This document shows, piece after piece, positions 1 through 10,700 of a DNA stretch of 64,000 bases. A program made the position numbers and the translations under genes. Source of the DNA: Roseiarcus fermentans (GTDB lineage Bacteria > Pseudomonadota > Alphaproteobacteria > Rhizobiales > Beijerinckiaceae); assembly GCF_003315135.1 (NCBI RefSeq), contig NZ_QNRK01000033.1, forward strand, positions 1-64,000, in the 5' to 3' direction. The first letter of the stretch is position 1. The number at the start of each line of letters is the position of its first letter. Below the pieces are notes generated by a model. That model worked only from the letters and a program-made list of their open reading frames with translations, was not told where the DNA came from and did no database searches.

Positions 1-130
1 AGCCCGGCAACGACGCGAACCCGCTGAGCGACGCCAGCGGCGTCTGGTTTCCCGTCACCGTGTCGATGCCGGGAAGCAGGACGCCCGGATCCGAATCGCG
101 CAGAAGACTGATCTCATTGGGCGTGTACAT
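1..130 (-). CDS. N-terminal fragment of an unknown protein, cut by the window edge
   Basis: An open frame reads leftwards from an ATG at 130 and runs off the left edge without a stop, giving about 43 residues that begin MYTPNEISLL. No family is recognised from so short a piece. No strong Shine-Dalgarno sequence precedes the ATG; a weak GAG lies about 9 bases upstream. A palindrome 30-50 bases upstream (159-179) is placed where an operator would be. The start and even the coding nature are uncertain; the sequence left of the window would decide. Confidence 0.35.
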   Translation of the reverse strand, partial: MYTPNEISLLRDSDPGVLLPGIDTVTGNQTPLASLSGFASLPG

Positions 131-158
131 AAGGAACTCGCTAGGGTTACGGATTATG

Positions 159-179
159 GTGATGCAGCTTTTGCATTAC
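159..179. promoter_or_regulatory. Inverted repeat, candidate operator
   Basis: GTGATGCA and TGCATTAC are separated by 5 bases, with 7 of 8 positions matching as inverted halves. The site is about 30 bases upstream of the edge gene start at 130, a usual operator position. The protein that would bind it is unknown. Confidence 0.35.
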
Positions 180-494
180 GCGCGTGTGAACTGCGACGTG
201 TGCTGTGCGGCATCGGCTTTCAGGTCCACGGCATAGGCGACCGAAACGATATCCCGACTTGTCCTGACAAAGCAAAAAACGCCTCCGGCCTCGGCGCAGA
301 GGCTAACACAGAGCCGCGGCGCGTGACCTGTTGCGAGACGTCATAAGCCGCGAAAAAGTGCCGATTGGCGTCAGATTCCTCGTCCGGAACCGCGGCTGCC
401 GTGCGCGGGAGGAAGCGGAAGGATGAAAAAAAATTTACGACGCAGGAGCCTGTCGTCTCTTCACCGGACGCCCAGACCTTCGATCGGAAAACAC

Positions 495-520
495 GCCTCC
501 CCCGTAAAACCGGGGGAGGC
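495..520 (-). terminator. Rho-independent terminator of pckG
   Basis: A perfect 10-bp stem (GCCTCCCCCG with its complement) closes a 6-base loop 18 bases beyond the pckG stop. On the minus strand it is followed by GTGTTTTCC, a short T-run, so it most likely ends pckG transcription. Confidence 0.7.
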
Positions 521-537
521 CCATGCCGAACGCGCGC

Positions 538-2415
538 TCAAGCTTCGCGCGCGAGTTCCCAGCGCGCCGGCGAGCGCCACAGGCGCGACCGGAGCAGTTC
601 GCGCTCGTAGATGAACTCCTTGGGAATCCGGTCGAAGAAGCGATCGAACAACCCCTCGTGGAGATGCGCCTCCTCGGCGCCCTCGTCGCGCACGACCGCC
701 ATCAGCTCGTGGAACGTGTCTTGGCTGTAATCGAGACCGCGCCAGTCGATGTCCTCGTATCGCGGCATCCAGCCGATCGGGCTTTCCACGGCGTAGCCGC
801 GGCCGCGGACGCGATCGACCACCCACTTCAGCACCCGCATGTTCTGGCCGAAGCCCGGCCACAGGAACTTGCCGTCGTCGTCCCGGCGGAACCAGTTGAC
901 GCGGAAGATCCGTGGCGGGTTGGCGACCTGGCGTCCCACGTCGAGCCAATGGTTGAAGTAGTCGGCCATGTTGTAGCCGCAGAACGGCAACATCGCCATC
1001 GGGTCGCGCCGGGTCGCGGTGACGCCGATCGCCGCCGCGGTCGCCTCGGACCCCATGGTGGCGGCGAGGTACACGCCGTGCGACCAGTTGAACGCCTGGA
1101 AGACGAGCGGCATGTTCTTGCGCATCCGGCCGCCGAACAGGAAGGCGCTGATCGGCACGCCGGCGGGATTCTCCCATTCCGGATCGATCGACGGGCACTG
1201 CGACGCCGGCGCCGTGAACCGGGAGTTCGGGTGCGCGGCGGGGCGGCCGCAACCCGGCGTCCAGTCCTTGCCGGTCCAGTCGATCAGATGGGCGGGCGGC
1301 GTCGCCGTCATCCCCTCCCACCACACGTCGCCGTCGTCGGTCAGCGCGGTGTTGGTGAAGATGGTGTTCGCCTTGCAGCTCGCCATCGCGTTGGGATTGG
1401 ACTCGTCGTTCGTTCCCGGCGCCACGCCGAAGAACCCGGCCTCCGGGTTGATCGCGCGCAGGGTCCCGTGATCGTCCTTCTTGATCCAGGCGATGTCGTC
1501 GCCGACCGTCGTCACCTTCCAGCCGTCGAGCTCCTTCGGCGGCACCAGCATGGCGAGATTGGTCTTGCCGCAGGCGCTCGGGAAGGCGGCGCCGAGATAG
1601 GTGCGCTCGCCGGTGGGCGAATGGATGCCCATGATCAGCATGTGTTCGGCGAGCCAGCCTTCGTCGCGCGCCATGACCGAGGCGATGCGCAGGGCGAGGC
1701 ACTTCTTGCCGAGCAGGGCGTTGCCGCCGTAGCCGGAGCCGTAGGACCAAATCTCGTAGGTCTCCGGGAAATGCACGATGTACTTCTTGGCGATGTCCGC
1801 CTCGCACGGCCAGGCCACATCCGCCTGCCCCGGCGCGAGCGGCGCGCCGACCGAGTGCATGCACGGGATGAATTCGCCGTCGCCGAGCACGTCGATGACG
1901 GCGCGCCCCATGCGCGTCATGATCCGCATGTTGGTGACGACGTACGGACTGTCGGTGATCTGCACCCCGATCTTGGCGATCGGCGAGCCGAGCGGCCCCA
2001 TGCTGAAGGGAATCACGTACATCGTCCGGCCGCGCATGCAGCCGTTGAACAGGCCGAGCAGCGTGCCCCGCATCTCCGCCGGCGGCGCCCAGTTGTTGGT
2101 CGGTCCGGCGTCGACCTTGTTGGTCGAGCAGATGTAGGTTCGCTCCTCGACGCGGGCGACGTCCGAGGGGTGGGAGCGGGCGAGGAACGAGTTCGGGCGC
2201 TTCTCCGGGTTGAGGCGGATGAAGGTCCCCGCCTCGACCATCTGCTTGCACAGCCTGTCGTTTTCCTCGACCGTGCCGTCGACCCAATGGACGTGCTGGG
2301 GCTTGCACAGATGGCGCATCTGGTTGACCCAGGCCAGGAGGCGCGGGTTGCCCACTCCGGCCGGCGCGTTCACGGCCTGCGCGTTCACCGCAGGTGTGTT
2401 GAGTTCATAGTCCAC
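538..2415 (-). CDS. pckG: Phosphoenolpyruvate carboxykinase (GTP)
   Basis: Converts oxaloacetate plus GTP to phosphoenolpyruvate, GDP and CO2 in the cytosol, the entry step of gluconeogenesis. The 625-residue product is full length for the GTP class. It carries the hallmark nucleotide loop [11 protein letters not shown] near residue 280, with the reactive cysteine, and the usual conserved blocks such as [12 protein letters not shown]. The start chosen is the GTG at 2415, because AGGGAG lies six bases upstream; an in-frame ATG at 2496 would add 27 low-complexity residues without a ribosome site. The gene stands alone, with its own terminator at 495-520. Many alphaproteobacteria use the unrelated ATP-dependent enzyme, so the GTP type is a mildly diagnostic trait. 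Identification is firm; the start is an inference. Confidence 0.96.
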   Translation of the reverse strand: MDYELNTPAVNAQAVNAPAGVGNPRLLAWVNQMRHLCKPQHVHWVDGTVEENDRLCKQMVEAGTFIRLNPEKRPNSFLARSHPSDVARVEERTYICSTNKVDAGPTNNWAPPAEMRGTLLGLFNGCMRGRTMYVIPFSMGPLGSPIAKIGVQITDSPYVVTNMRIMTRMGRAVIDVLGDGEFIPCMHSVGAPLAPGQADVAWPCEADIAKKYIVHFPETYEIWSYGSGYGGNALLGKKCLALRIASVMARDEGWLAEHMLIMGIHSPTGERTYLGAAFPSACGKTNLAMLVPPKELDGWKVTTVGDDIAWIKKDDHGTLRAINPEAGFFGVAPGTNDESNPNAMASCKANTIFTNTALTDDGDVWWEGMTATPPAHLIDWTGKDWTPGCGRPAAHPNSRFTAPASQCPSIDPEWENPAGVPISAFLFGGRMRKNMPLVFQAFNWSHGVYLAATMGSEATAAAIGVTATRRDPMAMLPFCGYNMADYFNHWLDVGRQVANPPRIFRVNWFRRDDDGKFLWPGFGQNMRVLKWVVDRVRGRGYAVESPIGWMPRYEDIDWRGLDYSQDTFHELMAVVRDEGAEEAHLHEGLFDRFFDRIPKEFIYERELLRSRLWRSPARWELAREA

Positions 2416-2429
2416 AGCAATCTCCCTGG

Positions 2430-2444
2430 CTCGGAATTCCCGAG
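2430..2444. promoter_or_regulatory. Palindrome directly upstream of the pckG ribosome site
   Basis: CTCGG and CCGAG flank AATTC only a few bases upstream of the pckG Shine-Dalgarno sequence. It could be a leader hairpin or an operator for control of gluconeogenesis. There is no independent support. Confidence 0.3.
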
Positions 2445-2665
2445 GCGTCTTTGCGGTCCCGTCGGAACCAGCGCTCGACGGCGGGCGCGAGGTCATCCTG
2501 GCGTCGATTCACGCCCGCCGAGGTCGCGACGGGCCGGAGGCCGACGACGTCGCGCAGCCCCTCGGGACGAACGCGCGCGGCAGGCTTCCCGGGTCGAGGC
2601 TCCTCTATCGCCGACATTCGAACAAAATGCGAGACGGGACAACGCGACAGATTGCGGCGCCCCGT

Positions 2666-4342
2666 TCAGCCGGACCCGGGCGCCCGACTCTGGCCGGCGA
2701 TCGCCAGGGCGGCGTGCAGCGAGGCCTGGATGCGCCCCGCGCCGAGGATTTCAGCCACGCCATGACGTTCCAGATCCGAGCGCAGCCCCGGCTCGACCCG
2801 CCCGAACGCCACGTTCACCTTCCTCGCTCCGAGTTCGCTGAAGAGATCGCGCAACGTTCGCGCCGCCGAGTAATCGATGTCGGTGATCGCCCCCGCGTCG
2901 ACCACGAACCAGCGCACCGGGTCGGGGGCGGACTCGATCAGCGCCCGGGTCTCGTCGGCGAAGCGGTCGGCGTTGGCGTAGAACAGATCGGCGCCGAAGC
3001 GGTAGAGGATGAGGCCGGGCCGGGTCTGCTCGCCCGGATTCGCCGGCTTGGTCAGCCAGCCGCCCTCCGGATCGGGGAAAAGCACCATCGTGTGCGGACG
3101 GTAGCTGTGGCGGACGTGGCGGATGAGCGAGAGCCCGATCGCGAGCAGGATTCCCTGCTCGACGCCGACGCCCGGCACGGCGGCCGCCGTCGCGAGGGCG
3201 AGCAGGAATTCGCCCCGGCTTTCGCCCGCGATCTCCCTCAGCCCCTTCACGTCGATCATGCCGACCGCGATCGTGAACACGACGCCGGACAGCACGCAGC
3301 GCGGCAGATAGCGCAGCGGCCCGGTCAGGGCGATCAGCACCAGCGCGACGATCGCGGCGAACACGAGCTGGGCGAATTGGCTCTGCGCGCCGGCGTCGTC
3401 GGCCATCGCGGTCTGCGTCGGGCTGCCGTTGACGACGAAGGCGCCGGTCAACGCGGCGCCCGCGTTGGCGACCGCGATGCCCAGGATGTCGGCGTTCTCG
3501 TCGACCCGCTCGCGATGCCGGATTGCATAGACGCGCGAGGTCGCCGCGCTCTGGGCGATGATCATGACGAAGCACGACGCCGCCACCGGCAGGAGATCGA
3601 CGGTCTCGCGGAAGCTCACGTCCGGCCAGCGCAGGGCGGGCAGGCCGCCGGGAACGTCGCCGATGACGGCGACGCCCATGCCGGCGAGATCGAACCACCA
3701 GCTCGCCGCGATCATGCCGAGGACCACCACCAGCGGGACCGGAAATTTGGGAACGAGCCGTTTTCCGATCAGGATGGCCGCGATCACGCCGACCGAGATC
3801 TCCAGCGTGAGCTGGTGGACGTCGGGCGCCTGCTTCGCGACCTCCCAGACCTGGCCGAGCGTGCTGTGGGAGCGGACGTCGACGCCGAGCATCCCCCCGA
3901 GCATCGCGATCCCGACCTGGACGCCGACGCCGGTGAGGAAGCCGACGAGCGCAGTGCGGGCGAGGAAGTCGGCGAGGAAGCCGAGCTTGAAAACGCGCGC
4001 GAGCAGCAGCAGGCCGGCGGTCAGCAGCGTCAGCATGCCGACCAGCGCCATGTATTTCGGGCTCGCGATCGGCGCCATGCGCGACAGGGCGTCCGAGAAG
4101 ATCGCCGCCGTCGCCGAATCGGCCGCCACCACCAGATGGCGCGACGAGCCGAACAGCGCGAAGCCGACCAGCGGCAGCAGCACGGTATAGAGCCCGGTGA
4201 CTACGGGCGTGCCGGCGATCCGGGTGTAGCCGAGCACCTGCGGGATGTTCATCGAGGCGAGCGTCACCCCCGCGAGCGCGTCTTTCAGGGCCGCGCGCCG
4301 CCCAAGGGGAAGGAGGCCGGCGAAGAAACGAATCGAAAACAA
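2666..4342 (-). CDS. SulP family anion transporter with C-terminal STAS domain
   Basis: A membrane transporter of the SulP/SLC26 family, which moves sulfate, bicarbonate or other anions. About the first 400 residues are a chain of hydrophobic helices that includes the conserved region around SASTSRVYA-like and NGSPTQTAM segments. The last 120 or so residues form a STAS domain (FGADLFYANADRF near its start). The start is placed at a TTG at 4342, giving 558 residues, because GGGAGCGAGGG lies about seven bases upstream; upstream in-frame sequence is arginine-rich and not membrane-like. It is divergent from the RND efflux operon. The substrate cannot be read from sequence; a bicarbonate or sulfate role are both possible. 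Confidence 0.9.
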   Translation of the reverse strand: MFSIRFFAGLLPLGRRAALKDALAGVTLASMNIPQVLGYTRIAGTPVVTGLYTVLLPLVGFALFGSSRHLVVAADSATAAIFSDALSRMAPIASPKYMALVGMLTLLTAGLLLLARVFKLGFLADFLARTALVGFLTGVGVQVGIAMLGGMLGVDVRSHSTLGQVWEVAKQAPDVHQLTLEISVGVIAAILIGKRLVPKFPVPLVVVLGMIAASWWFDLAGMGVAVIGDVPGGLPALRWPDVSFRETVDLLPVAASCFVMIIAQSAATSRVYAIRHRERVDENADILGIAVANAGAALTGAFVVNGSPTQTAMADDAGAQSQFAQLVFAAIVALVLIALTGPLRYLPRCVLSGVVFTIAVGMIDVKGLREIAGESRGEFLLALATAAAVPGVGVEQGILLAIGLSLIRHVRHSYRPHTMVLFPDPEGGWLTKPANPGEQTRPGLILYRFGADLFYANADRFADETRALIESAPDPVRWFVVDAGAITDIDYSAARTLRDLFSELGARKVNVAFGRVEPGLRSDLERHGVAEILGAGRIQASLHAALAIAGQSRAPGSG

Positions 4343-4769
4343 TGTCGAACCCTCGCTCCCTGGCCGATTCAGCCTCGACGCCTGCCGATCGCGCCGCGGC
4401 AACGTTTCGAATCGCCTCGGCGCCGGTGATCGCGGCGCCCGTTTGTTGCATTTTTGTGACGCTCCGGCATAGCCCGTTCTCCCGCGCGGCGGCGCGCGCG
4501 GACGACGCCAGACGCTCGCGCACGCGACGGCCGCGGCGCGTCTCCCCCGAAACGACATGGAGGCGCCGCGTTTTCGCCGCCGGTTAAACCCACTTGCTCC
4601 GAAGCGCCGCTCTCCTTATGGGTCGTCTCGTGCATTAACGGTTTCTTCACCGGTGTTCGGGGGCGCGCAATGTCAGGAGAAGACGTCGAGGCGCCGTTCG
4701 CGCAAGCGGAAGAATCGCGCCGCGCCGCGCCGGTCGGACGGACCACGGCGCTGCGGACGGCCGCCTGAC
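4343..4769. other. Divergent intergenic region between sulP and the RND operon
   Basis: About 430 bases separate the two divergent transcription units and must hold both promoters. No clear operator palindrome or good -35/-10 pair was found. Open frames crossing it are arginine-rich and look like chance readings of GC-rich DNA. No regulator gene of the TetR kind that often sits next to RND pumps is present. Confidence 0.5.
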
Positions 4770-6392
4770 ATGGCGTGGCGAAGGCATTGGGCCGCGCGCC
4801 GCCCCTCGGCCGGACTGGCCGCCCTGGCGCTGGCGCTGCCCCTCGCCGCCTGCTCGGTCGGGCCGACCTTCGTCACGCCGCAGGCGTCGGTCGAGAGCCG
4901 CTGGAAGGACGCGGGGTTTCCCGCCGTCGTCACCAGCCGGGAAGATTACGAGCGCTGGTGGGCGGCGTTCCGCGATCCCGTGCTCAGCCGCCTCGTCGAC
5001 ATGGCCTACGCCGAGAACCTGACGCTGATGGCGGCGGGCGCGCGGGTGATCGAGGCGCGCGCTGCGCTCGGCCAGGCGATCGGCGAGGTCTACCCGCAAA
5101 CCCAGCAGTTGAACGGGACCGCGACCTATCTCCAGCCGAGCCGGACCGACGCGACCTCCAATCCGAACGACGCCATCACCTCCAAGGAGTTCTGGCGGGT
5201 GAACCTCGGCGGCCAGGTCGGCTGGGAACTCGACCTGTGGGGGAAGTTCCGCCACGGCGTCGAACAGGCCGACTCCGCCTATCTCGCCTCGATCGCGACC
5301 TACGACGACGTGCTCGTCACGCTGATCGGCGACGTCGCCAGCGACTACGTCCAGATTCGCACGCTCGAGACGCAGATCGCGGTCGCGCGCGAGAACGTGG
5401 TCAAGCAGAAGTCGGCGCTGGCGATCGCCGACGCCCGCTTCAAGGGCGGCGCGACGTCGGAGCTCGACGTCTTCCAGGCGCAGAACGTGCTCGGGCAGAC
5501 GGAGGCCGCGATCCCGCAACTGACCGCGCAGTTGCAGCAGACCGAGAACGCGCTCGCGGTGCTCGTCGGCGTGCCGCCGGCCTCGGTCGGCGGGCTCTTG
5601 CGGGGTTCGCGCGGCATCCCCGCCCCGCCGCGCGCCGTCGCGGTCGGCGTTCCCGCCGACCTCCTGCGCCGCAGGCCGGACGTGCGCGCGGCCGAACTCA
5701 AGGCGGAGGCGCAGAGCGCCAAGGTCGGGATCGCCGCGGCCGACCTCTATCCGGCGTTCTCGCTCGGCGGCGCGCTCGGCACGCTGGTCTCGACGACCAA
5801 CGGCAACAAGATCAACCAGCTGTTCACATCGCCGAGCCTCACCTTCGCCTTCGGCCCGTCGTTCAGCTGGCCGGTGCTCAACTATGGCCAGATCACCAAC
5901 CAGGTGCGGGCCGAGGACGCCGAGTTGCAGGCGCTGCTGAACGACTACAAGAACGTCGTCCTGAAGGCGCAGCGCGAGGTCGAGAACGGGCTCGCGGGCT
6001 TCGTCCAGGGCCGCCAGCAGGTCGTCTATCTCAAGGTGAGCGCCGACGCGGCGAGCAGCGCCCTCACCGTCGCCATCGCCCAGTACCAGCTCGGCTCGCG
6101 CGACTTCACCACCGTGCTGACCGCCGAGCAGAACCTCTATCAGGCGCAGAACAACCTCGCCGCGGCCGAGGGCGGCGTGTCGGCGAGCCTCACCACCGCC
6201 TACCGCGCGCTTGGCGGCGGCTGGCAGATCCGCGAGGGCGCCGAGTTCGTGAACGACGCCAACCGGGCCGAGATGCGCGCCCGCACCAACTACGGCGACA
6301 TCCTCCCGCCGGCCGGCGAACCTCAGCCGCAGGCGCCCGGCCTTCCCGGTCCGTCCGATGTCGGGCCGACCGTGCGGCCTCCGCAATGGTGA
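4770..6392 (+). CDS. RND efflux outer-membrane lipoprotein, NodT/OprM family
   Basis: The outer-membrane channel of a tripartite multidrug efflux system. The 540-residue product starts with a short basic stretch, a hydrophobic segment and the lipobox LPLAAC around residue 29, so it is predicted to be a lipoprotein. Two outer-membrane efflux repeats follow, with typical sequences such as GWELDLWGKFRHGV and a repeat near VPADLLRRRPDVRAAEL. The ATG at 4770 is chosen because the signal peptide begins there; the longer open frame upstream is arginine-rich. It is the first gene of an operon; its stop overlaps the start of the adaptor gene (ATGGTGA). The C-terminal 30 residues are proline-rich and unconserved. 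Confidence 0.93.
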   Translation: MAWRRHWAARRPSAGLAALALALPLAACSVGPTFVTPQASVESRWKDAGFPAVVTSREDYERWWAAFRDPVLSRLVDMAYAENLTLMAAGARVIEARAALGQAIGEVYPQTQQLNGTATYLQPSRTDATSNPNDAITSKEFWRVNLGGQVGWELDLWGKFRHGVEQADSAYLASIATYDDVLVTLIGDVASDYVQIRTLETQIAVARENVVKQKSALAIADARFKGGATSELDVFQAQNVLGQTEAAIPQLTAQLQQTENALAVLVGVPPASVGGLLRGSRGIPAPPRAVAVGVPADLLRRRPDVRAAELKAEAQSAKVGIAAADLYPAFSLGGALGTLVSTTNGNKINQLFTSPSLTFAFGPSFSWPVLNYGQITNQVRAEDAELQALLNDYKNVVLKAQREVENGLAGFVQGRQQVVYLKVSADAASSALTVAIAQYQLGSRDFTTVLTAEQNLYQAQNNLAAAEGGVSASLTTAYRALGGGWQIREGAEFVNDANRAEMRARTNYGDILPPAGEPQPQAPGLPGPSDVGPTVRPPQW

Positions 6393-7744
6393 CCGACGTG
6401 AAGACCTCCATGACCCCGCGCCGAAAGGCGGGCCTCGTCTCCGCCGCGCTGCTCGCGGCCCTCGCGGGCGCCGGGCTTTCCGGAACGGCCCACGCCGAGG
6501 GCGAACTCGAACGCCTGTGGGGCGACATCTGGGGCCACAAGAAGCCCGCGCAAAAGTCCGCGCAGCCGGCGCCGAACGCCCCGGCTGCGCCGGCGACAGG
6601 CGCTCCGGCCGCGGCGGCCAGCGCGCCGGCGCCCGCCGCCGAGCCGGCCCCACCCGCGCCGGCCGCGCAGGCGGCCCCCGCCCAGGCCGCGGCCCCGAGC
6701 GTCCCCGTCGTCCTGCCGAAGGTCCAGGCGGTCAGCGAGTCGCTGGTCGTCACCGGCAACGCCGACTCGGTCAACACCGTCAAGCTGGTCGCTCGCGTGC
6801 CGGGCTACCTCGAGCAGATCCACTTCCAGGACGGCCAGATCGTCCGGAAGGGCGACGCGCTGTTCACCATCCAGCAGGACCAGTACAAGGACCAGCTCCA
6901 GCAGGCCCAGGCGCAGCTCCTGGCTGCGACAGCGGCGCGGGACCACGCGCATCTCGAGGTCGGACGCTACACCGCGCTCTTGCAGAAGCACGCGGCAGCC
7001 CAGGTCGAGGTCGACCATTGGGTCTACGAGGAGAAGGCGGCCGAGGCCAATGTCCTCGGGGCGCAGGCGCAGATCGCGCTCGCCAAGCTCAACCTCGGCT
7101 ATACCGAGGTGACCGCCCCGTTCGACGGCCAGATGGGCCGCCACCTGATCGACCCGAACAACATGGTCGGCGGCGACGGCGGTCCGCCCGCCCTGGCCGA
7201 GATCATGCAGCTCGACCCGATCTACGTCGTGGCCAACATCAGCTCGCAGCAGGCGCTCCAGATCCGGCAGAACCTCGATCAGCGCCGCCTGTCGCTCGAC
7301 GACCTGCACAAGATCCCGATCGAGGCCGCCCTTTCCGACGAGACCGGCTTCCCGCACAAGGGAACGATCCAGTACGTCGCGCCGCAGATCGACCCGCAGA
7401 CCGGCACGCTCTACGTGCGCGGCATCGTGCGCAACCCCGACCGGACGCTGCTGCCGGGCATGTTCGTCAACATGCGCCTGCCGATGGGCAAGGTGGTGAA
7501 GAGCGCCCTGCTCGTTCCCGTGATCGCGTTGCAGGAGGACCAGGGCGGGCGCTATCTGTTCGTCGTCGACGCCAGCGGGATCGTGCAGAAGCGCTACGTC
7601 GAGCTCGGCGACACGGTCGGCGCCCTGCAGGTGGCGACGAGCGGCGTCGGCCGCGACGACCGCATCGTGGTCGGCGAGCTCTGGCGCGTGAACCCGGGCA
7701 TGAAGGTGACGCCGAACCCGACGACGCTCGGCGCCGTTCCATGA
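6386..7744 (+). CDS. RND efflux periplasmic adaptor (membrane fusion protein)
   Basis: Links the inner-membrane pump to the outer-membrane channel. The 452-residue product has a signal peptide (about residues 9-34, ending near GTAHAEG). It continues with an alanine/proline-rich linker of roughly 50 residues, then the biotinyl-lipoyl-like half around VPGYLEQIHFQDGQIVRKGD, a coiled-coil hairpin rich in Q and A, and the beta-barrel and membrane-proximal domains. The linker is much longer than usual for this family. The ATG at 6386 overlaps the upstream stop; a second ATG at 6410 is possible, and neither has a strong ribosome site. Translational coupling with the preceding gene is likely. Confidence 0.9.
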   Translation: MVTDVKTSMTPRRKAGLVSAALLAALAGAGLSGTAHAEGELERLWGDIWGHKKPAQKSAQPAPNAPAAPATGAPAAAASAPAPAAEPAPPAPAAQAAPAQAAAPSVPVVLPKVQAVSESLVVTGNADSVNTVKLVARVPGYLEQIHFQDGQIVRKGDALFTIQQDQYKDQLQQAQAQLLAATAARDHAHLEVGRYTALLQKHAAAQVEVDHWVYEEKAAEANVLGAQAQIALAKLNLGYTEVTAPFDGQMGRHLIDPNNMVGGDGGPPALAEIMQLDPIYVVANISSQQALQIRQNLDQRRLSLDDLHKIPIEAALSDETGFPHKGTIQYVAPQIDPQTGTLYVRGIVRNPDRTLLPGMFVNMRLPMGKVVKSALLVPVIALQEDQGGRYLFVVDASGIVQKRYVELGDTVGALQVATSGVGRDDRIVVGELWRVNPGMKVTPNPTTLGAVP

Positions 7745-7766
7745 TCTTTAGCCAGGACACGCGACC

Positions 7767-10700
7767 TTGATCTCGAAGTACTTCATCGAGCATCCCGTCC
7801 TCGCCAACGTTCTGGCGATCGTGCTGATCGTCGTCGGCGCCGTCTCGCTCTACCGGCTGCCGGTGTCGGAATATCCGAACGTCGTGCCGCCGACCGTCCA
7901 GGTGACGGCGAGCTATCCCGGCGCGAGCGCCCAGACCGTCGTCAACACCGTCGCGCTGCCGATCGAGAACCAGGTCAACGGCGTCGACCAGATGCTCTAC
8001 ATGGAGTCGACCAGCGCGCCCGACGGCACCTACACCCTGACCGTCACCTTCGCGATCGGCACCGATCCCAACATCGATCAGGTGCTGGTGCAGAACCGGG
8101 TTCAGCTCGCGCTCGCCTCCCTGCCCTACCCGGTGCAGTCGCAGGGCGTCAGCGTGCAGAAGAAGAACACCGCGATCCTCCAGATCGTCACGCTCGATTC
8201 GCCGACCGGCAAGTACGACAGCCTGTTCATGGCGAACTATGCGACGATCAACCTGACCGACGTGCTGGCGCGCCTGCCCGGCGTCGGCAGCGTCAAGGTG
8301 TTCGGCGCCGGCACCTATTCCATGCGCATCTGGCTGGACCCGGAGAAGCTGCAGTCCTTCGACCTGCAGCCGAAGGACGTCATCAACGCCATCCGCCAGC
8401 AGAACCAGAACATCGCCGCGGGCCAGGTCGGCTCCCCGCCGGCCCCCGGCGACACCGAGTTCCAGTACACGATCGACGTGAAATCACGACTCGACGAGCC
8501 GCAGGAATTCGCCAGCATCATCGTCAAGGACCAGACCGCGGCGGGCGGCCGGCTGATCCGGATGAGCGACGTCGGCCGGATCGAGCTCGGCGCCCAGACC
8601 TACGCGCAGGACTTCCGCCTCAACAACAGACCCGCCGCCGGCATCGCGATCTACCAGACGCCCGAGTCGAACTCGCTGCAGGTCGGCAAGGAGATCAAGG
8701 CGACGATGGACCGCATGGCCCGGCAGTTCCCCGAAGGCCTGCGCTACTCGATTCCCTACGACACGACCACCTTCATCAACGACTCGATCAACGAGGTGTA
8801 CACGACGCTGTACGAGGCCGGCATCCTCGTGCTGATCGTCATTCTCGTCTTCCTGCAGAACTTCCGCGCCACGCTGGTGCCGGCGACGACGGTTCCGGTC
8901 ACCATCATCGGCGCCTTCGCCGGCATGGCGGCGCTCGGCTTCACCGTCAACCTGTCGACCCTGTTCGGCATCGTGCTGGCGATCGGCATCGTGGTCGACG
9001 ACGCGATCGTGATCGTCGAGGGCGTGACCAAATACATCGAGCGCGGCATGTCCGGGCACGACGCGGCGATCGCGGCGATGGACGAACTGTTCGGGCCGAT
9101 CATCGGCATCACGCTGGTGCTGATGGCGGTGTTCGTGCCGGCCGCCTTCGTGCCGGGCCTGACCGGCAACATGTTCGCCCAGTTCGCCCTCGTCATCGCC
9201 GTCACCGCCTTCATCAGCGCCATCAACGCCGCCACGCTCAAGCCGACCCAGTGCGCCCTCTGGCTGCGCACCCCCGTCCCGCCCGATCAGCGGTTCGTGC
9301 TGTTTCGCCTCTTCAACCATGTCTACGATCCGACGGAGCGCGGCTACGCGAACTTCATCGGCCGCATGGTCAGGCACAGCGGCCTGATGGTGATCATCGC
9401 GCTGATCGTGTCGGCTCTGGGCTTCTGGGGCCTCACGCGCATTCCGACCGCCTTCATCCCGATCGACGATCAGGGCTATCTGATGCTGGCGGTGCAACTG
9501 CCCGAAGGCGCCGCGCTCGGACGAACCAGCGCCTCGCTCGAGTGGGCGAGCAAGGCGGCGCTCGAGATCCCCGGCGTCGACCAGGTGATCGCCGATTCGG
9601 GGATGTCGGTCCTCGACAACAGCGCCGACCTGTTCAACGCCGGCGTCGCCTGGGTGATGCTGAAGCCGTTTTCGGAACGGCTGAAGGCCAAGGACCAGGA
9701 TCTGCTCTCGATCTTCACCCGCCTGCAGAAGGCGGTCGCCGCGATGCCCGACGGACGGCCCTTCGTCCTGCCGCCGCCGGCGATCCAGGGCATCGGCAAC
9801 GCGGGCGGCTTCCAGATGCAGCTCGAACTGCTCGGCGGCTCGACCGACTATCAGAAGCTCGGAAACCTCACCAACCAGGTGGTCGCCGAGGCCGGCAAGG
9901 ATCCCGCCCTCGCCAACATCCTGACCACCTACCGCACCGACGCGCCGCAGGTGACGCTGACCGTCGACCGCGACCGGGCGGAGACGCTCCGGGTCAGCGT
10001 CGGAGACGTGTTCTCGACCCTCACCGACTACATCGGCTCGACCTACGTCAACCAGTTCAACAAATACGGACTGTCGCTGCAGGTCTACGTGCAGGCGGAT
10101 TCGAAGTACCGCCTGCATCCCGAGGACCTTCTGAACCTCTACGTGCGCAGCCAGGACGGAAACATGGTCCCGATCGGCGCGGTCGCCCACCTCGGCCAGA
10201 GCGTGGCGCCGCCGCTGATCACCAACTACAATCTCTATCCGTCCTCGACCATCGTCGGCGCGGCGGCGCGCGGCTACAGTTCCGGCCAGGCGTTGGAGGC
10301 GATGGAGGCGATCGCCAAGCGCATCCTGCCGAGCGACGTGGCCTACGAATGGACGGCGATGTCGTATCAGGAGAAGATCACCGGCAACCAGCTCTACTAT
10401 GTCTTCGGCCTGTCGCTGCTGCTGGTCTATCTCGTGCTCGCCGGCCAGTACGAGAGCTGGGTCCTGCCGCTGGCGGTGCTGGGCGCGGTGCCGCTGGCGC
10501 TGCTCGGGCCGGTGATCGCGCTGACGGCGCTCGGCGCCGCCAACAACCTCTACACCCAGATCGGGCTCATGCTCTTGATCGCGCTCTCGGCCAAAAACGG
10601 CATTCTGATCGTCGAGGTGGCGCGCGAGAATCGCGTCGTCCATGGCAAGTCGATTTGGGAGTCGGCGGTCGAGGCCTCGCGCGTGCGATTCCGCCCGATC

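Larger units (their letters stand above)
131..537. other. Intergenic region left of pckG
   Basis: These roughly 400 bases carry no convincing gene. They hold a palindrome at 159-179, next to the start of the leftward edge gene, and the hairpin at 495-520 that lies just past the pckG stop. The middle part (about 180-480) shows nothing that can be named. Confidence 0.6.

Noticed and set aside
461-2308. Long open frames antisense to or in other frames of pckG (also 523-2841 on the plus strand)
   Set aside because: They are arginine/alanine-rich readings of GC-rich DNA with no domain pattern; pckG explains the region fully.
2627-4429. Open frame of about 600 codons on the plus strand opposite the SulP gene
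   Set aside because: Composition is dominated by R, D, H and E with no family motif, typical of antisense frames at this GC content.
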